Notes under the pieces: generated by a model
Told to the model about the DNA's origin: nothing
Seen by the model: the letters and a program-made list of their open reading frames with translations, nothing else
Databases searched by the model: none
Program-made: the position numbers and the translations under genes
Source: Mycobacterium bourgelatii
GTDB taxonomy: Bacteria; Actinomycetota; Actinomycetes; Mycobacteriales; Mycobacteriaceae
Direction: 5' to 3'
DNA length: 64,000 nt
Assembly: GCF_010723575.1 (NCBI RefSeq)
Contig: NZ_BLKZ01000001.1
Location: 2,480,001-2,544,000, forward strand
In this document: one piece after another, positions 19,791 through 29,750 of the stretch
How positions within the stretch are numbered: position 1 is the stretch's first letter
Layout: each line of letters begins with the position of its first letter

Positions 19791-19842
19791 AGCCTAGCGG
19801 CTTGGCTGGACGTGCGTGGAAAAATCGTGCGTACGTACAAAA
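19791..19842 (-). promoter_or_regulatory. Putative promoter and shared upstream element for the PKS at 19616
   Basis: On the minus strand TTGTACGTACGCAC and GATTTTTCC (19840-19817) precede TAGGCT (19796-19791) by about 20 bases. The start codon is about 175 bases downstream. The arrangement and much of the leader match the promoter region of the PKS at 3187. The rest of the 392-base gap 19617-20008, between the upstream pap gene and this PKS, shows no gene. Confidence 0.6.
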
Positions 19843-20008
19843 AAACTTCTTGACGACCGCGGATGCGGCAACCGGGCGCACGGTATGCCGGACTTGTCAG
19901 TTAACGACGTAACTGCACCATAACGGCTGTTTTTCGCGGTTCCGGGGAGTGCCGCGAGCCGCTTGGCGCAGGACGGCCGAAAATCGGCTTCCCTACCCGA
20001 TCGTCGAG

Positions 20009-21493
20009 TCAAGGCAGATGAATCGGCGCCCCGGACCCGTGCGCCTGAAGTTGGGTTTGGCCGCGCGGGACGGCAATGAGTTCCGGGTCGAAGCGGCCCT
20101 CGGCCACGCGCGCGTACACCGATTTCATCACCTGCAGGTACCTCGTCACGGACTCGTGCGCGATCGGGTTGTTGGGGAACGACGCTGTGACAGTGGTCTC
20201 ATTCTGAAATTTATTGACCCACATGCACACCCGCGCGGCGATCCGGCCGTCGCTGAAGGCCTGCAGGTTCTTGCGTTCCAGATGCATCGCGATCACGGCG
20301 GAGAGCGGGGGAACGCCCGCGTCGAGGAACGACAGCATGGGGAAGCCGCCACCGGGCGGAGTCTCCCGGAGCCAGGACGCCAGCTCCAAGACCCGCTCGA
20401 ACGGCACCCTGGCCAACGGCGCACCGTCGTCGAAGGCCTGCTGGGCAGCCCGGGCGGTCTCGGTGAAGGACGCCCCGACCTCGACGGCGAACGGGATGTG
20501 GCCGACGAACCACCCGGTCGTCATGAACTCAGCCGGCGTGCTGCGGGTGCTGGTCGGTGTCACCGCGTGGTAGGTGGTCGAGCCGGTGAGTTCGAACTCC
20601 GCCAGGGCCGCGCACGCGAACACCCCGCCGCTGAACCGGGCGCCCGCGCTGATGCACGCGGCCTCGAATCGGTCGGTCTGGCATGCATCCATCAGTTGCA
20701 GCGACAACAGGTCGCCGGCGGCCGCCAACGATGTGTCGCCCAGCGGCAACGGGAACGACGGGAGGGTGCCGCCGTTAGATTCGAAGAACGCGAGCCACCG
20801 CCGTATCTCCGGGGATTCCAGCGTGAGGGCGGAGGTGTACGCGCGCTCGCGCCGGCAGTAGTCGTCGTAGCTGCCGGCCGCGGGCAGGGGGATGGGGCCG
20901 GCGCCGTCCATCAGCGCGTCGTACATGGACTCGATCTCCCAGAACACGGCGCTGATGAACATCGCGTCCACGTGGAGGTGATCCACGCTGATGCACACGG
21001 TGAAGTGGTCGTCATGCTGAATGACGGCGAACCGGAAGCAATCCCACTGCAACGGGTTGGGCGTGGCCAGTATGTGGTCCTGCCACTCGTTGGCTGTCAT
21101 CTGGCCGTGCTTGACCGGAATCAGTTCAATATCAGCGGGATTGGTGATCGTGTGCCGAACGATGTGCGCATCGTCGGTGAATTCGAACCAGCTGCGATAC
21201 GTGTCGTGCCGGCGCAAATGTGCGTTGATGACGTACGTCATCGCACGAATGTCGCACTGGCCTCGGATGTCCAAGGCGGCCACCACAAGCCGCGACATCT
21301 CGATACCGCGGGCCGCCTGGTCGCGATAGCCACGCAGGTGGCGCGCTTGGATATAGCTAGGCGGCACAGCACTTGTCGGCGCTTGCCGCGCCGTGTCGAG
21401 CGTGGCCGGCGAAGGGTGCCAAAGCCACACGGAGCCAGCGGCTGGGACCCAGTTACCGACGGTGTCCAGACCGACGAAGCCCAGGGCAACCAC
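20009..21493 (-). CDS. PapA-type polyketide-associated acyltransferase
   Basis: A 494-residue PapA-family acyltransferase, clearly diverged from the duplicated pap pair. It contains HX3DX14Y (HLHVD, then Tyr after 14 residues), an N-terminal W.P..G.VW.W-like opening and a PPSYIQARHLR segment typical of the family. GTG start at 21493 with CAAGGAG a few bases upstream. It follows the PKS at 21551 after 57 bases in the same direction and lies between two PKS genes. M. canettii-type pks5 loci have a pap gene in that position (family knowledge: there it acylates lipooligosaccharides). The acceptor cannot be determined here. C-terminal residues after about 465 are low in recognisable motifs. Confidence 0.93.
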   Translation of the reverse strand: MVALGFVGLDTVGNWVPAAGSVWLWHPSPATLDTARQAPTSAVPPSYIQARHLRGYRDQAARGIEMSRLVVAALDIRGQCDIRAMTYVINAHLRRHDTYRSWFEFTDDAHIVRHTITNPADIELIPVKHGQMTANEWQDHILATPNPLQWDCFRFAVIQHDDHFTVCISVDHLHVDAMFISAVFWEIESMYDALMDGAGPIPLPAAGSYDDYCRRERAYTSALTLESPEIRRWLAFFESNGGTLPSFPLPLGDTSLAAAGDLLSLQLMDACQTDRFEAACISAGARFSGGVFACAALAEFELTGSTTYHAVTPTSTRSTPAEFMTTGWFVGHIPFAVEVGASFTETARAAQQAFDDGAPLARVPFERVLELASWLRETPPGGGFPMLSFLDAGVPPLSAVIAMHLERKNLQAFSDGRIAARVCMWVNKFQNETTVTASFPNNPIAHESVTRYLQVMKSVYARVAEGRFDPELIAVPRGQTQLQAHGSGAPIHLP

Positions 21494-21550
21494 AGCCGCT
21501 CCTTGCGATTAGCGCGATCTCTCAGGGTATTTCATCTGAGCGGCGATGCC

Positions 21551-24500
21551 TTACATTGGCGCGGGAGAGTTTTCGGTAGGTGCAAGCGCCTGGTAGAGGT
21601 GGTCGGCCAAACCGCGGACCGTGGTGATGTCGGTCGAGTGCACGCGCACCCCCGTTTCGGTCTCGATACGGGTGCGCAATTCGAGGTTGCCCAGCGAGTC
21701 GAGGCCGTATTGGGACAACGGGCGGTCCGGGTCGACCGCGCGTCGCAAGCTCAGGCTGACGTAGTCAGAGATCAGCCGCCGGAACCGGGTGGGCCATTCG
21801 TCGAGCGGGAGTTCCTCGAGTTCGGCACGGAATTTGGTACGGCCGGAGGGCTTTTGGCCCGCCAAACCCGACCCGGAGCGGAAGGCATCGGCGAAAGTGC
21901 TGCGTTGCGCGAGTGCGGTCAGCCAGGGCGAGCCGACGATCGGGACGTACCCGCTGTGAGCGCGGTTGTGGCGCAACAGGGTTTCGAAGGCATGAGCGCC
22001 CTCGTCGGGAGTGATCATGGTGGTGTCGCTCTCTGCCAGACCCGCGCCGCGGCCGATATCGGCCCAAGCGCCCCAGGCGATCGCCGTGGCCGGAAGGCCG
22101 TGTGCCCGTCGCCAGTGGGTGAAGGCGTCCAGCCAACTGTTGGCGGCGGCGTAGGCGCCCTGGCCGGGCGAGCCCAGCAGGGCCGCCGCCGAAGAGAACG
22201 AGCAGAACCAGTCCAACGGCGCCGATGCGGTGGCTCGATGCAGATTCCACGCGCCCTGCACCTTTGGTGCCCAGTCGCGCTCGACCAATTCGGCGGAAAT
22301 GTTGGCCACGGTCGCGTCTTCGACGACGGCGGCCGCGTGCAGCACACCACGCAACTGCAGTCCGGTGGCGGTCGCTGCCGTTACCAACCGTTCGGCCGTT
22401 TCGGGGAGTGCGATGTCGCCGCACTCCACGGTGATGTCGGAACCGGTGGAGCGGATGAGTTCTATTGTCTCCAGCACCTTTTGGTTGGGGGTGGAGCGGG
22501 AGTTGAGGACGATGCGGCCGGCGCCGCCGTCGTTGGAAAGAGCCATTTTCTCGGCGAGGAACAGTCCGAGACCGCCCAGTCCCCCGGTGACGATGTACGC
22601 CCCGTCCGCACGGAAGGCGGGTACCTGTTCCGGCGGCACAGCCACGCTGCGGCTACCGGCGTGCGGGATGTCGAGGATGAGCTTGCCGGTGTGCTGGGCA
22701 GCGGTCATCACCCGGATCGCGGTCGCCGCCTCGGCAAGCGGATAGTGCGTGCGCTGCGGCACCGGCAGCGAGCCCTCGGCAGTGTGGCGGTACACGGTGG
22801 CCAGCAGGTCCCGGAACTTTTTCGGATGGGTGGTCGACATCAGCGACAGGTCGAGGGAGTAGAACGCGAGATTGCGCCGGAAGGGGTACAGGCCGAGTTT
22901 GGTGTCGTCGTAGATGTCGCGCTTGCCGATCTCGATGAACCGACCGCCGAAACTGAGCAGGTCTACGCCCGCGCGCTGCGCCGTACCGGTCAGCGAGTTG
23001 AGCACGATGTCCACGCCGTATCCGTCGGTGTCATGGCGGATCTGGTCACCGAAGTCGCCGCTGCGGGAGTCGTAGATGTGAGTGATTCCCATGTCGCGCA
23101 AGATTTCTCGCCGATCAGGGCTGCCGGCGGTGGCGAAGATTTCGGCACCTGCGGCGCGCGCGATGGCGATGGCCGCCTGGCCGACCCCGCCGGTGGCGGA
23201 GTGGATCAGCGCCTTGTCGCCCGCCCTGATCCGGGCCAGCTCGTGCAGGGCGTACCAGGCGGTGGCCGACGCGGTGCTCACCGCGGCGGCCTGGGCCTCG
23301 GTCAGGTTGGCGGGTAGCTTGACGGCACGGTCCGCTTCGCAGATCACAAAGGTCGCCCAGCAGCCGCTCGCCGACAACCCTCCGACGCGGTCACCGACCG
23401 CGAGATCGGTGACGTCGGGCCCGACCGCGGTGACCACTCCGGCGAAATCGGTGCCGAGCCCCGGTAGCGCTCCGAAGCTGTGGTACCTGCCGAATGCGTT
23501 GAGTGCGTCGGCGAAGTTGACGCTGGACGCGGTGACCGCCACTTCGATCTGTCCGGGTCCCGGCGAAACCCGCTCGACCGCAACGAGTTCCAGCGTCTCC
23601 AGGTCACCGCGGGTGCGAATCTGCATGCGCAACCCGTCTCGGTCATGGCGAACGACGGCCGTCCGCCGATCGTCGGGACGCAGGGGAGCCGGGCACAGGC
23701 GGGCGTTGAACCACAAGCCGTCGCGCCAGGCGGTTTCGTCCTCGTCCGACCCGCTCAGCAACTGGCGGGCCAACTGCCCAGCGTCGGTCTGCTCGTCGAT
23801 GTCGATGTGAGTGGCGCGCAGATGCGGGTGCTCGGCGCCGACCACCCGCAGCAGTCCGCGTACGCCGCCCTGCTCGAGATTGGGGATGTCGTCGGCCAAC
23901 ACCGCTTGGGCGTCCCTGGTTATCGCGTACAGGCGCGGAGTGCTACCCGGCAGGTCCGCAACCGCACGAGCGACCCGCACCAGACGCTGGACATAGTGGC
24001 TGCCCAGCAGGTGCTGATCCGCCGGGTCGACACGCTTCGGGCCGGTGAGAACGACGACACCGGATAATCCGGGGGTGTCGAGTTCACCGCTGGGCCAGCC
24101 GGTGGTCAGGCACTGCGCCCCCCGCCGCCGCAGTGCGTCCGTCAACTCGTCGGCCAGCGGATCGTCGGTGGAGCCGACGTTGATCAGCAGCCAGGCACCC
24201 TGCGGGTTGGTTACCTCGGGTAGCTCCCGGCGCTGCCACTCGACGCCCAGCAGCCGTTCGCTCAGCAGGCGGTTCTCGTCGGCGCTTTCCGAGCAGCCGG
24301 TACCCATCAGCAGACCCCGCACGATCAGCAGCACGGTGCCGTGCTCGTCCATGATGTCGATGTCGGCCTCGACGTTCGTCCCGCATGCCGTCACCGTGGT
24401 CCGGCAATACCGGGCTTTCAGAGTTGACGCGTAGGTCCGCAACCGGCGCACGCTCAGCGGCAGCAGCAGCCCGCCATAGCCCACCCCATATACGGCGGGG

Positions 24501-27500
24501 TGGGCCGCCACCGACTGGAAACACGCGTCCAGCAGCGCGGGGTGCACGTGGTACCCCGCCTGTTCGGTCCGGATCTCGCGAGGCAAGACGACCTCGGCCA
24601 GCACCGCGTCGATCGCGCCCTCCGACACGTTGGCCGCGACCAGGCCGCTGAAGGCAGGGCCGAACCGGACACCACGGGAGTTGAACCAGTCCCGAAGCGC
24701 GTCGCCGTCAACGCGGCGGGGATGGTTCGCCAGTGTTGTCGCGATGTCGTGCGCCGGCGGCCGATCGTCATCGGCCGCCGCAGAGAGGACAGCGGTGGCC
24801 CGTCGCGCCCGTTCGTCGTGGCGCAGCGTTTCGGCTTCGAATGAGGCCTCGGACGCGACAAGGCCATTTCCGCGCACTGTCGCCGTAACACCCAGCGGGG
24901 TGTCGTCGTCGAGCAGCAACATCTCCTCGAAGCGGACGTCGCGGACCTCGGATCGCTCGCCGAGGACGGCGTGGGCGGCGGTCAGCGCCATCTCGCAGTA
25001 GGCGGCCCCCGGCAACGCCGCCACCCGATGTATCTGGTGGTCGCGCAGCCAGGGGTGCGCGCCGGTGCCGACCTGGGCCGTCCACGCATGCCGGGCCGGT
25101 TCTTCCATGAGCTGTACGTGCGCACCCAACAGTGGATGCGCGGCGACGGTGACCCCCGGACGGTGGCCGTCAGGCTTCAGCAGCAGCCGGCGGTTTGTCC
25201 AGGCCGGCAGTGGAGCGTCCACCAGCTCGCCGGCGGGGTAGAGGGCGGCGAAGTCCACCGCGGCGCCGGCGCTGAAGAGTTCGGCCAGCAGTCCGCGCAA
25301 GCCGTGTGGCAACGGCTGCTCACGCCGCATCGCCGCGGCAGCGACGACCGTCATGTCGAGACTTGCGGCGGTCTGCTCGACGGCCCTGGTCAGCAGCGGA
25401 TGCGGCGACAACTCCGCGAACACGCGATGGCCGTCCTCGAGCGCGGCCCGCACCGCCGCAGCGAAATAGACGGTGTGACGCAGGTTGTCCGACCAATAGC
25501 GGGCATCGCACGCCGGCCGGTCGCGCGGGTCGAATGAGGTCGCCGAGTAATAGGGGACCTCGGGCCGCATCGGCCGCAGGTCGGCCAGCGCCCGGCCGAG
25601 TTCGTTGAGGATCAGGTCGACCTGCGCGGTGTGCGATGCCACGTCGACGGCGACTTCACGGGCCAGCACATCGCGGCTTTCCCACTCCGCAACAAGGGTC
25701 CGGATGGTCTGGGTGGGGCCGCCGATCACGGTGGACTGTGGCGAGGACACCACGGCGATCGTCACGTCCTTGGTGTTGCCAAGCCGCGCCAACTCTTCGC
25801 GTACCTGGTGGGCGGGCAGCTCGACGGCCGCCATGGCCCCGATCCCGGCGATCTTGGTGCACAGCCGCGAGCGGCAACAGATCACCCGCACGCCGTCTTC
25901 CAGCGAAAGGACGCCGGCCACGACGGCCGCCGCCACCTCGCCGAGCGAGTGGCCGACGACCGCGCCGGGGCGAATGCCGTGGGACTTCATGGTCGCGGCC
26001 AGCGCGACTTGCATGACGAACAGGGTGGGCTGCACCCGGTCGACACCGGTGACGGTTTCGGGTGCCGTCAAGGCTTCGGTCACCGAGAATCCGGATGCCT
26101 GGGCAACGAGCGGTTCAGCTGCGGCGACGGTCGCGGCGAAGACCGGTTCGGTGGCCAACAGGTCCGCGCCCATGCCCGCCCATTGCGACCCCTGTCCGGA
26201 GAACACCCATACCGGGCCGCGGTCGTCCTGGCCTACGGCAGCCGGGTAGGTGATGTCGGCGTCGGCGGCCTCGCGCAACCGGTCGATTAACTCGTCATGG
26301 CCCGCGGCGACCACCCCGGTGCGCACCGGCCGGTGGTCACGCCGGCGCGCCAGCGTGTAAGCCAGGTCCCAGCTGTGCACCGGGTCGTCGCGCTGCTCGA
26401 GCCAGTCGGCCAGGCGTCGCGCCGTTGGTCGCAGCGCCTCGTCTGAGGTGGCGGACAGCGCGAAGAACAGCGGGCCGGTCGCTGCCGCCGAGCCCGGTCG
26501 GTGTGCGGCGCCAGCCGGCGCCTGCTCGAGTATCGCGTGCACGTTGGTGCCCGACATGCCGTACGACGACACCGCGGCCCGCCGCGGCGCGCTGCCGCCG
26601 GACCAGGGTGTGACTTCCCGTGGCACAAAGAGTTTGGTGTCGATGGCGGCGAGTTCGTCGGGTAGCCGGGTGTGATGCAGCATCGCGGGCACCAGGCCGT
26701 GCCGCAGCGAAAGAACGGCCTTGATGACGCCGACGACGCCGGCGGCGGCTTCGGTGTGCCCGAAGTTGCTCTTGACCGAACTCAGCGCGCACGGGTTTCC
26801 GTTGGCGCCGTAGACCTGGGCCAGGCTCGCGAATTCGATCGGGTCACCGACGGCGGTGCCGGTGCCGTGCGCCTCGATCATGCCGACGGTGTCGGGGTCG
26901 AGATCGCCCGCCGCCAACGCCGCACGATAGGCCGCGACCTGTGCCGCAACCGACGGTGTCGCGATGGTCTCGGTGCGACCGTCCTGATTGGTGGCCGTGC
27001 CGCGCAGCACCGCCAGCACCCGGTCGCGGTCCCGCATCGCATCGGGCAGCCTCTTGAGCAGCACCACCGCGCAACCCTCGGAACGGACAAACCCGTCGGC
27101 GGCGGCGTCGAAAGCTCGGCAGCGCCCGGTGGGTGACAGCATGCCGCGGCCGGAGAAGGAGCTGTGCGTGTCGGGTTCCAGCATGATCGTGCAGCCGCCC
27201 GCCAAGGCGAGGTCGCTCTCGCCGTCGTGCAAACTGCGGCATGCCAGGTGCACCGCAAGCAGGCTCGACGAACACGCGGTGTCCACCGTCATCGCCGGCC
27301 CGCGGAGCCCCATCGAGTAGGCCACCCGCCCGGAGGCCATGCTGTAGGCGGTCCCGGTGACCGCGTACGCGTCGCCCCGGGCACCAGCTTCGCCGGTGAC
27401 GAAGGCGTAGTCGTCGTGACATAGGCCGACGAACACCCCCGTCGGCGAGCCGGCCAAGGCGGTCGGAGCCAGGCCGGCATGCTCGACGGCCTCCCACGAT

Positions 27501-27805
27501 GTCTGCATGAGCAGGCGGTGCTGGGGGTCGATCGCCGTGGCCTCGCGCTCGGTGATGCCGAAGAACTCCGCGTCGAATCCGGCGATGTCGTCGAGGAACC
27601 CGCCCCAGCGCGACACCGATCGCTGCGCCACACCTGGCTCGGGGTCGTAGTACCTCTCGGCGTCCCAGCGGTCGGCCGGAATGTCCGTGATCAGGTCGTC
27701 GGCCCGTAGTACGGACTCCCACAACCGCTCCGGGGAATCGATGCCGCCGGGGAGCCGGCACGCCATGCCGATGATGGCAACCGGCGTGACGGGTGTCCGA
27801 TCCAC
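21551..27805 (-). CDS. pks5: Pks5-like type I polyketide synthase next to fadD24
   Basis: 2,084 residues, KS (DTACSSSL, EAHGTGT, SNFGHTE), AT (GHSLGEV), DH (HQIHRVAALPG, where the usual Gly is Arg: HxxxRxxxxP rather than HxxxGxxxxP), ER (GGVGQAAIAIA), KR (GGLGGLG, GAYAAANSWL) and ACP (YGLDSLG). It is the most diverged of the four copies. The frame extends to ATG 27835, but GTG 27805 aligns with the starts of the other three and has GGAAAGGG upstream. It lacks the TTGTACGTACGCAC element. It is divergent from fadD24 with about 158 bp between, as pks5 and fadD24 are arranged in M. tuberculosis apart from papA4. It probably forms an operon with the pap gene 57 bp downstream. Confidence 0.95.
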   Translation of the reverse strand: MDRTPVTPVAIIGMACRLPGGIDSPERLWESVLRADDLITDIPADRWDAERYYDPEPGVAQRSVSRWGGFLDDIAGFDAEFFGITEREATAIDPQHRLLMQTSWEAVEHAGLAPTALAGSPTGVFVGLCHDDYAFVTGEAGARGDAYAVTGTAYSMASGRVAYSMGLRGPAMTVDTACSSSLLAVHLACRSLHDGESDLALAGGCTIMLEPDTHSSFSGRGMLSPTGRCRAFDAAADGFVRSEGCAVVLLKRLPDAMRDRDRVLAVLRGTATNQDGRTETIATPSVAAQVAAYRAALAAGDLDPDTVGMIEAHGTGTAVGDPIEFASLAQVYGANGNPCALSSVKSNFGHTEAAAGVVGVIKAVLSLRHGLVPAMLHHTRLPDELAAIDTKLFVPREVTPWSGGSAPRRAAVSSYGMSGTNVHAILEQAPAGAAHRPGSAAATGPLFFALSATSDEALRPTARRLADWLEQRDDPVHSWDLAYTLARRRDHRPVRTGVVAAGHDELIDRLREAADADITYPAAVGQDDRGPVWVFSGQGSQWAGMGADLLATEPVFAATVAAAEPLVAQASGFSVTEALTAPETVTGVDRVQPTLFVMQVALAATMKSHGIRPGAVVGHSLGEVAAAVVAGVLSLEDGVRVICCRSRLCTKIAGIGAMAAVELPAHQVREELARLGNTKDVTIAVVSSPQSTVIGGPTQTIRTLVAEWESRDVLAREVAVDVASHTAQVDLILNELGRALADLRPMRPEVPYYSATSFDPRDRPACDARYWSDNLRHTVYFAAAVRAALEDGHRVFAELSPHPLLTRAVEQTAASLDMTVVAAAAMRREQPLPHGLRGLLAELFSAGAAVDFAALYPAGELVDAPLPAWTNRRLLLKPDGHRPGVTVAAHPLLGAHVQLMEEPARHAWTAQVGTGAHPWLRDHQIHRVAALPGAAYCEMALTAAHAVLGERSEVRDVRFEEMLLLDDDTPLGVTATVRGNGLVASEASFEAETLRHDERARRATAVLSAAADDDRPPAHDIATTLANHPRRVDGDALRDWFNSRGVRFGPAFSGLVAANVSEGAIDAVLAEVVLPREIRTEQAGYHVHPALLDACFQSVAAHPAVYGVGYGGLLLPLSVRRLRTYASTLKARYCRTTVTACGTNVEADIDIMDEHGTVLLIVRGLLMGTGCSESADENRLLSERLLGVEWQRRELPEVTNPQGAWLLINVGSTDDPLADELTDALRRRGAQCLTTGWPSGELDTPGLSGVVVLTGPKRVDPADQHLLGSHYVQRLVRVARAVADLPGSTPRLYAITRDAQAVLADDIPNLEQGGVRGLLRVVGAEHPHLRATHIDIDEQTDAGQLARQLLSGSDEDETAWRDGLWFNARLCPAPLRPDDRRTAVVRHDRDGLRMQIRTRGDLETLELVAVERVSPGPGQIEVAVTASSVNFADALNAFGRYHSFGALPGLGTDFAGVVTAVGPDVTDLAVGDRVGGLSASGCWATFVICEADRAVKLPANLTEAQAAAVSTASATAWYALHELARIRAGDKALIHSATGGVGQAAIAIARAAGAEIFATAGSPDRREILRDMGITHIYDSRSGDFGDQIRHDTDGYGVDIVLNSLTGTAQRAGVDLLSFGGRFIEIGKRDIYDDTKLGLYPFRRNLAFYSLDLSLMSTTHPKKFRDLLATVYRHTAEGSLPVPQRTHYPLAEAATAIRVMTAAQHTGKLILDIPHAGSRSVAVPPEQVPAFRADGAYIVTGGLGGLGLFLAEKMALSNDGGAGRIVLNSRSTPNQKVLETIELIRSTGSDITVECGDIALPETAERLVTAATATGLQLRGVLHAAAVVEDATVANISAELVERDWAPKVQGAWNLHRATASAPLDWFCSFSSAAALLGSPGQGAYAAANSWLDAFTHWRRAHGLPATAIAWGAWADIGRGAGLAESDTTMITPDEGAHAFETLLRHNRAHSGYVPIVGSPWLTALAQRSTFADAFRSGSGLAGQKPSGRTKFRAELEELPLDEWPTRFRRLISDYVSLSLRRAVDPDRPLSQYGLDSLGNLELRTRIETETGVRVHSTDITTVRGLADHLYQALAPTENSPAPM

Positions 27806-27963
27806 GGCGTACTCGGCCCTTTCCATATGTTTCAAGGTCGCGAGGGCTCAAGCCATCTTCCGCCGTCATGACCACCCGCCCGGGGATCAACGCGCCGCGG
27901 GTTCTGCATCGATCCGGTCAGCTTCGTTTGCCAACCGGAGCCGCGGGGAGAGCGAAGCCGGTA

Positions 27964-29724
27964 GTGTTGCTGCACGTGGTCAGCTCCTCCATTCCCGCTG
28001 TGCTGCGCGAACGCGCCAGCCTGAACCCCAACGACATAGCCATCACGTACGTCGATTACGAGCAGGATTGGGACGGCGTTGCCGAGTCGGTGACGTGGTC
28101 GCAGCTGTATCGGCGGGTGATCAATGCCGCTGAACAGATCAGGCTCACCGGGGCGGTCGGCGATCGGGCGGTCATCCTGGCTCCGCAGGGCCTGGAGTAC
28201 ATCGTCGGGTTTCTCGCGGCAATGCAGGCCGGACTCATCGCCGTCCCGCTGTCGGTTCCATATGGCGGCGCCCACGACGAGCGGACGATTTCGGTGCTGG
28301 CCGACACGTCGCCCACCGTCCTGCTCACCACGTCCGCCGTCATCGACAACGTCGCCCCGTACGCACAGCCGCAGTCCGGGCAAGGCGCGCCGGCTCTGAT
28401 TGAGATTGATTTGCTGGATCTGGAATCTCGGCAACGGCCCGGCCCCGGGTCGCGTGGGCCCGGCAAGGATGCGCCGGAGATTCAGTACCTGCAATACACG
28501 TCGGGATCCACTCGCACGCCGGCCGGGGTGGGGATCACCAACAAGAACGTCTTCGCCAACTTCACCCAGATGATCGCCGACTTCTTTCGTGTCGAGGGCG
28601 GGGTCGTCCCACCCGACCTGACCATCGTGTCTTGGCTACCGCTCTATCACGACATGGGTCTGTTGCTGGGCTCCATCATGCCGATCCTCGTCGGCGTGCC
28701 CACCGTGCTCACCAGTCCGGTGGGCTTCCTGCAGCGTCCGGCCCGGTGGATGCACTTGATGGCCAACAAGCCGTGCGTGGTGTCCGGCGGACCGAACTTC
28801 GCCTTCGAACTGGCGGTGCGCAAGACGTCCGATGACGACATGGAGGGTTACGACCTCAGCGGGGTGCACAGCGTGCTCAACGGCAGTGAGCGGGTGCAGC
28901 CCGCTACCCTCAAGCGCTTCACCGACCGGTTCGCCCGCCACAACTTCCCTGCCGAGGCGCTGCTGCCCGCGTACGGCATGGCCGAGGCCACCGTGTACAT
29001 CGCCTCCCGCAAGGTGGGGGAGGCACCCAAGGTCGAGTACTTCGAATCGGAGAAACTGCCTGCCGGGCAAGCGATCCGGAGCACGAATGGTAGCGGCACC
29101 CCGCTGGTCAGCTACGGCAAGGCGGAGACGATGCTGGTGCGCATCGTGGATCCGGACACCAAGATCGAATGCCCGGAGGGCACCGTCGGTGAGATCTGGG
29201 TGCAGGGCGACAACATCGCCTCCTGCTACTGGCAGAAGTCCGAGGAGAGCGAAAACACCTTCGGCGCAAAGATTGTCAATCCCGCGGAGGGCACTCCGGA
29301 GGGCCCCTGGCTGCGGACCGGAGATTCTGGCTTCCGCTCCGAAGGGGAGCTGTACATCATCGGGCGCATCAAGGACCTGCTGATCATCTACGGGCGCAAC
29401 CACTCTCCCGACGACATCGAGGCAACGATCCAGGAGATCACCGCGGGCCGCTGCGTGGCGATCGGCGTTCCCGACGGTGGCGTCGAGAAGCTCGTCGCGA
29501 TTGTCGAAGTCAGAAAGCGTCCCGACTCCGACGATGCGCTGGACCGGTTGCGCCTGATCAAGCAGGACGTCAACGCCGCCATCTACAAGTCACACGGTCT
29601 GAGCGTGGCCGATCTGGTGCTGGTATCGCCCGGTTCGATTCCCATCACCACCAGCGGCAAGGTCAGGCGGGCTCAGTGCGTCGAGCTCTACCGGCAACGT
29701 GAGTTCACCCGCTTGGACGTGTGA
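27964..29724 (+). CDS. fadD24: FadD24-type fatty acyl-AMP ligase
   Basis: 586 residues of the adenylate-forming family. The AMP-binding signature reads YTSGSTRTPAGV, as in the FAAL subgroup that hands acyl-adenylates to PKS or carrier domains rather than to CoA (family knowledge). A TGDSGF-like segment and the late GRIKDLLII motif are present. The open frame reaches 27793, but GTG 27964 gives the length of M. tuberculosis FadD24 and has GGGGAG about 13 bases upstream; GTG 27976 is an alternative. Its position beside the pks5 cluster suggests it activates starter or product acyl chains for these PKS/PapA systems. Confidence 0.9.
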   Translation: MLLHVVSSSIPAVLRERASLNPNDIAITYVDYEQDWDGVAESVTWSQLYRRVINAAEQIRLTGAVGDRAVILAPQGLEYIVGFLAAMQAGLIAVPLSVPYGGAHDERTISVLADTSPTVLLTTSAVIDNVAPYAQPQSGQGAPALIEIDLLDLESRQRPGPGSRGPGKDAPEIQYLQYTSGSTRTPAGVGITNKNVFANFTQMIADFFRVEGGVVPPDLTIVSWLPLYHDMGLLLGSIMPILVGVPTVLTSPVGFLQRPARWMHLMANKPCVVSGGPNFAFELAVRKTSDDDMEGYDLSGVHSVLNGSERVQPATLKRFTDRFARHNFPAEALLPAYGMAEATVYIASRKVGEAPKVEYFESEKLPAGQAIRSTNGSGTPLVSYGKAETMLVRIVDPDTKIECPEGTVGEIWVQGDNIASCYWQKSEESENTFGAKIVNPAEGTPEGPWLRTGDSGFRSEGELYIIGRIKDLLIIYGRNHSPDDIEATIQEITAGRCVAIGVPDGGVEKLVAIVEVRKRPDSDDALDRLRLIKQDVNAAIYKSHGLSVADLVLVSPGSIPITTSGKVRRAQCVELYRQREFTRLDV

Positions 29725-29750
29725 CCGGCCCTTCTGCACGGAGTGTCCCC

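Noticed and set aside
19949..23317. A 1,122-codon open frame on the + strand
   Set aside because: It lies opposite the pap gene (20009-21493) and the PKS (21551-27805), both with full family motifs. Long antisense frames are common in GC-rich DNA.
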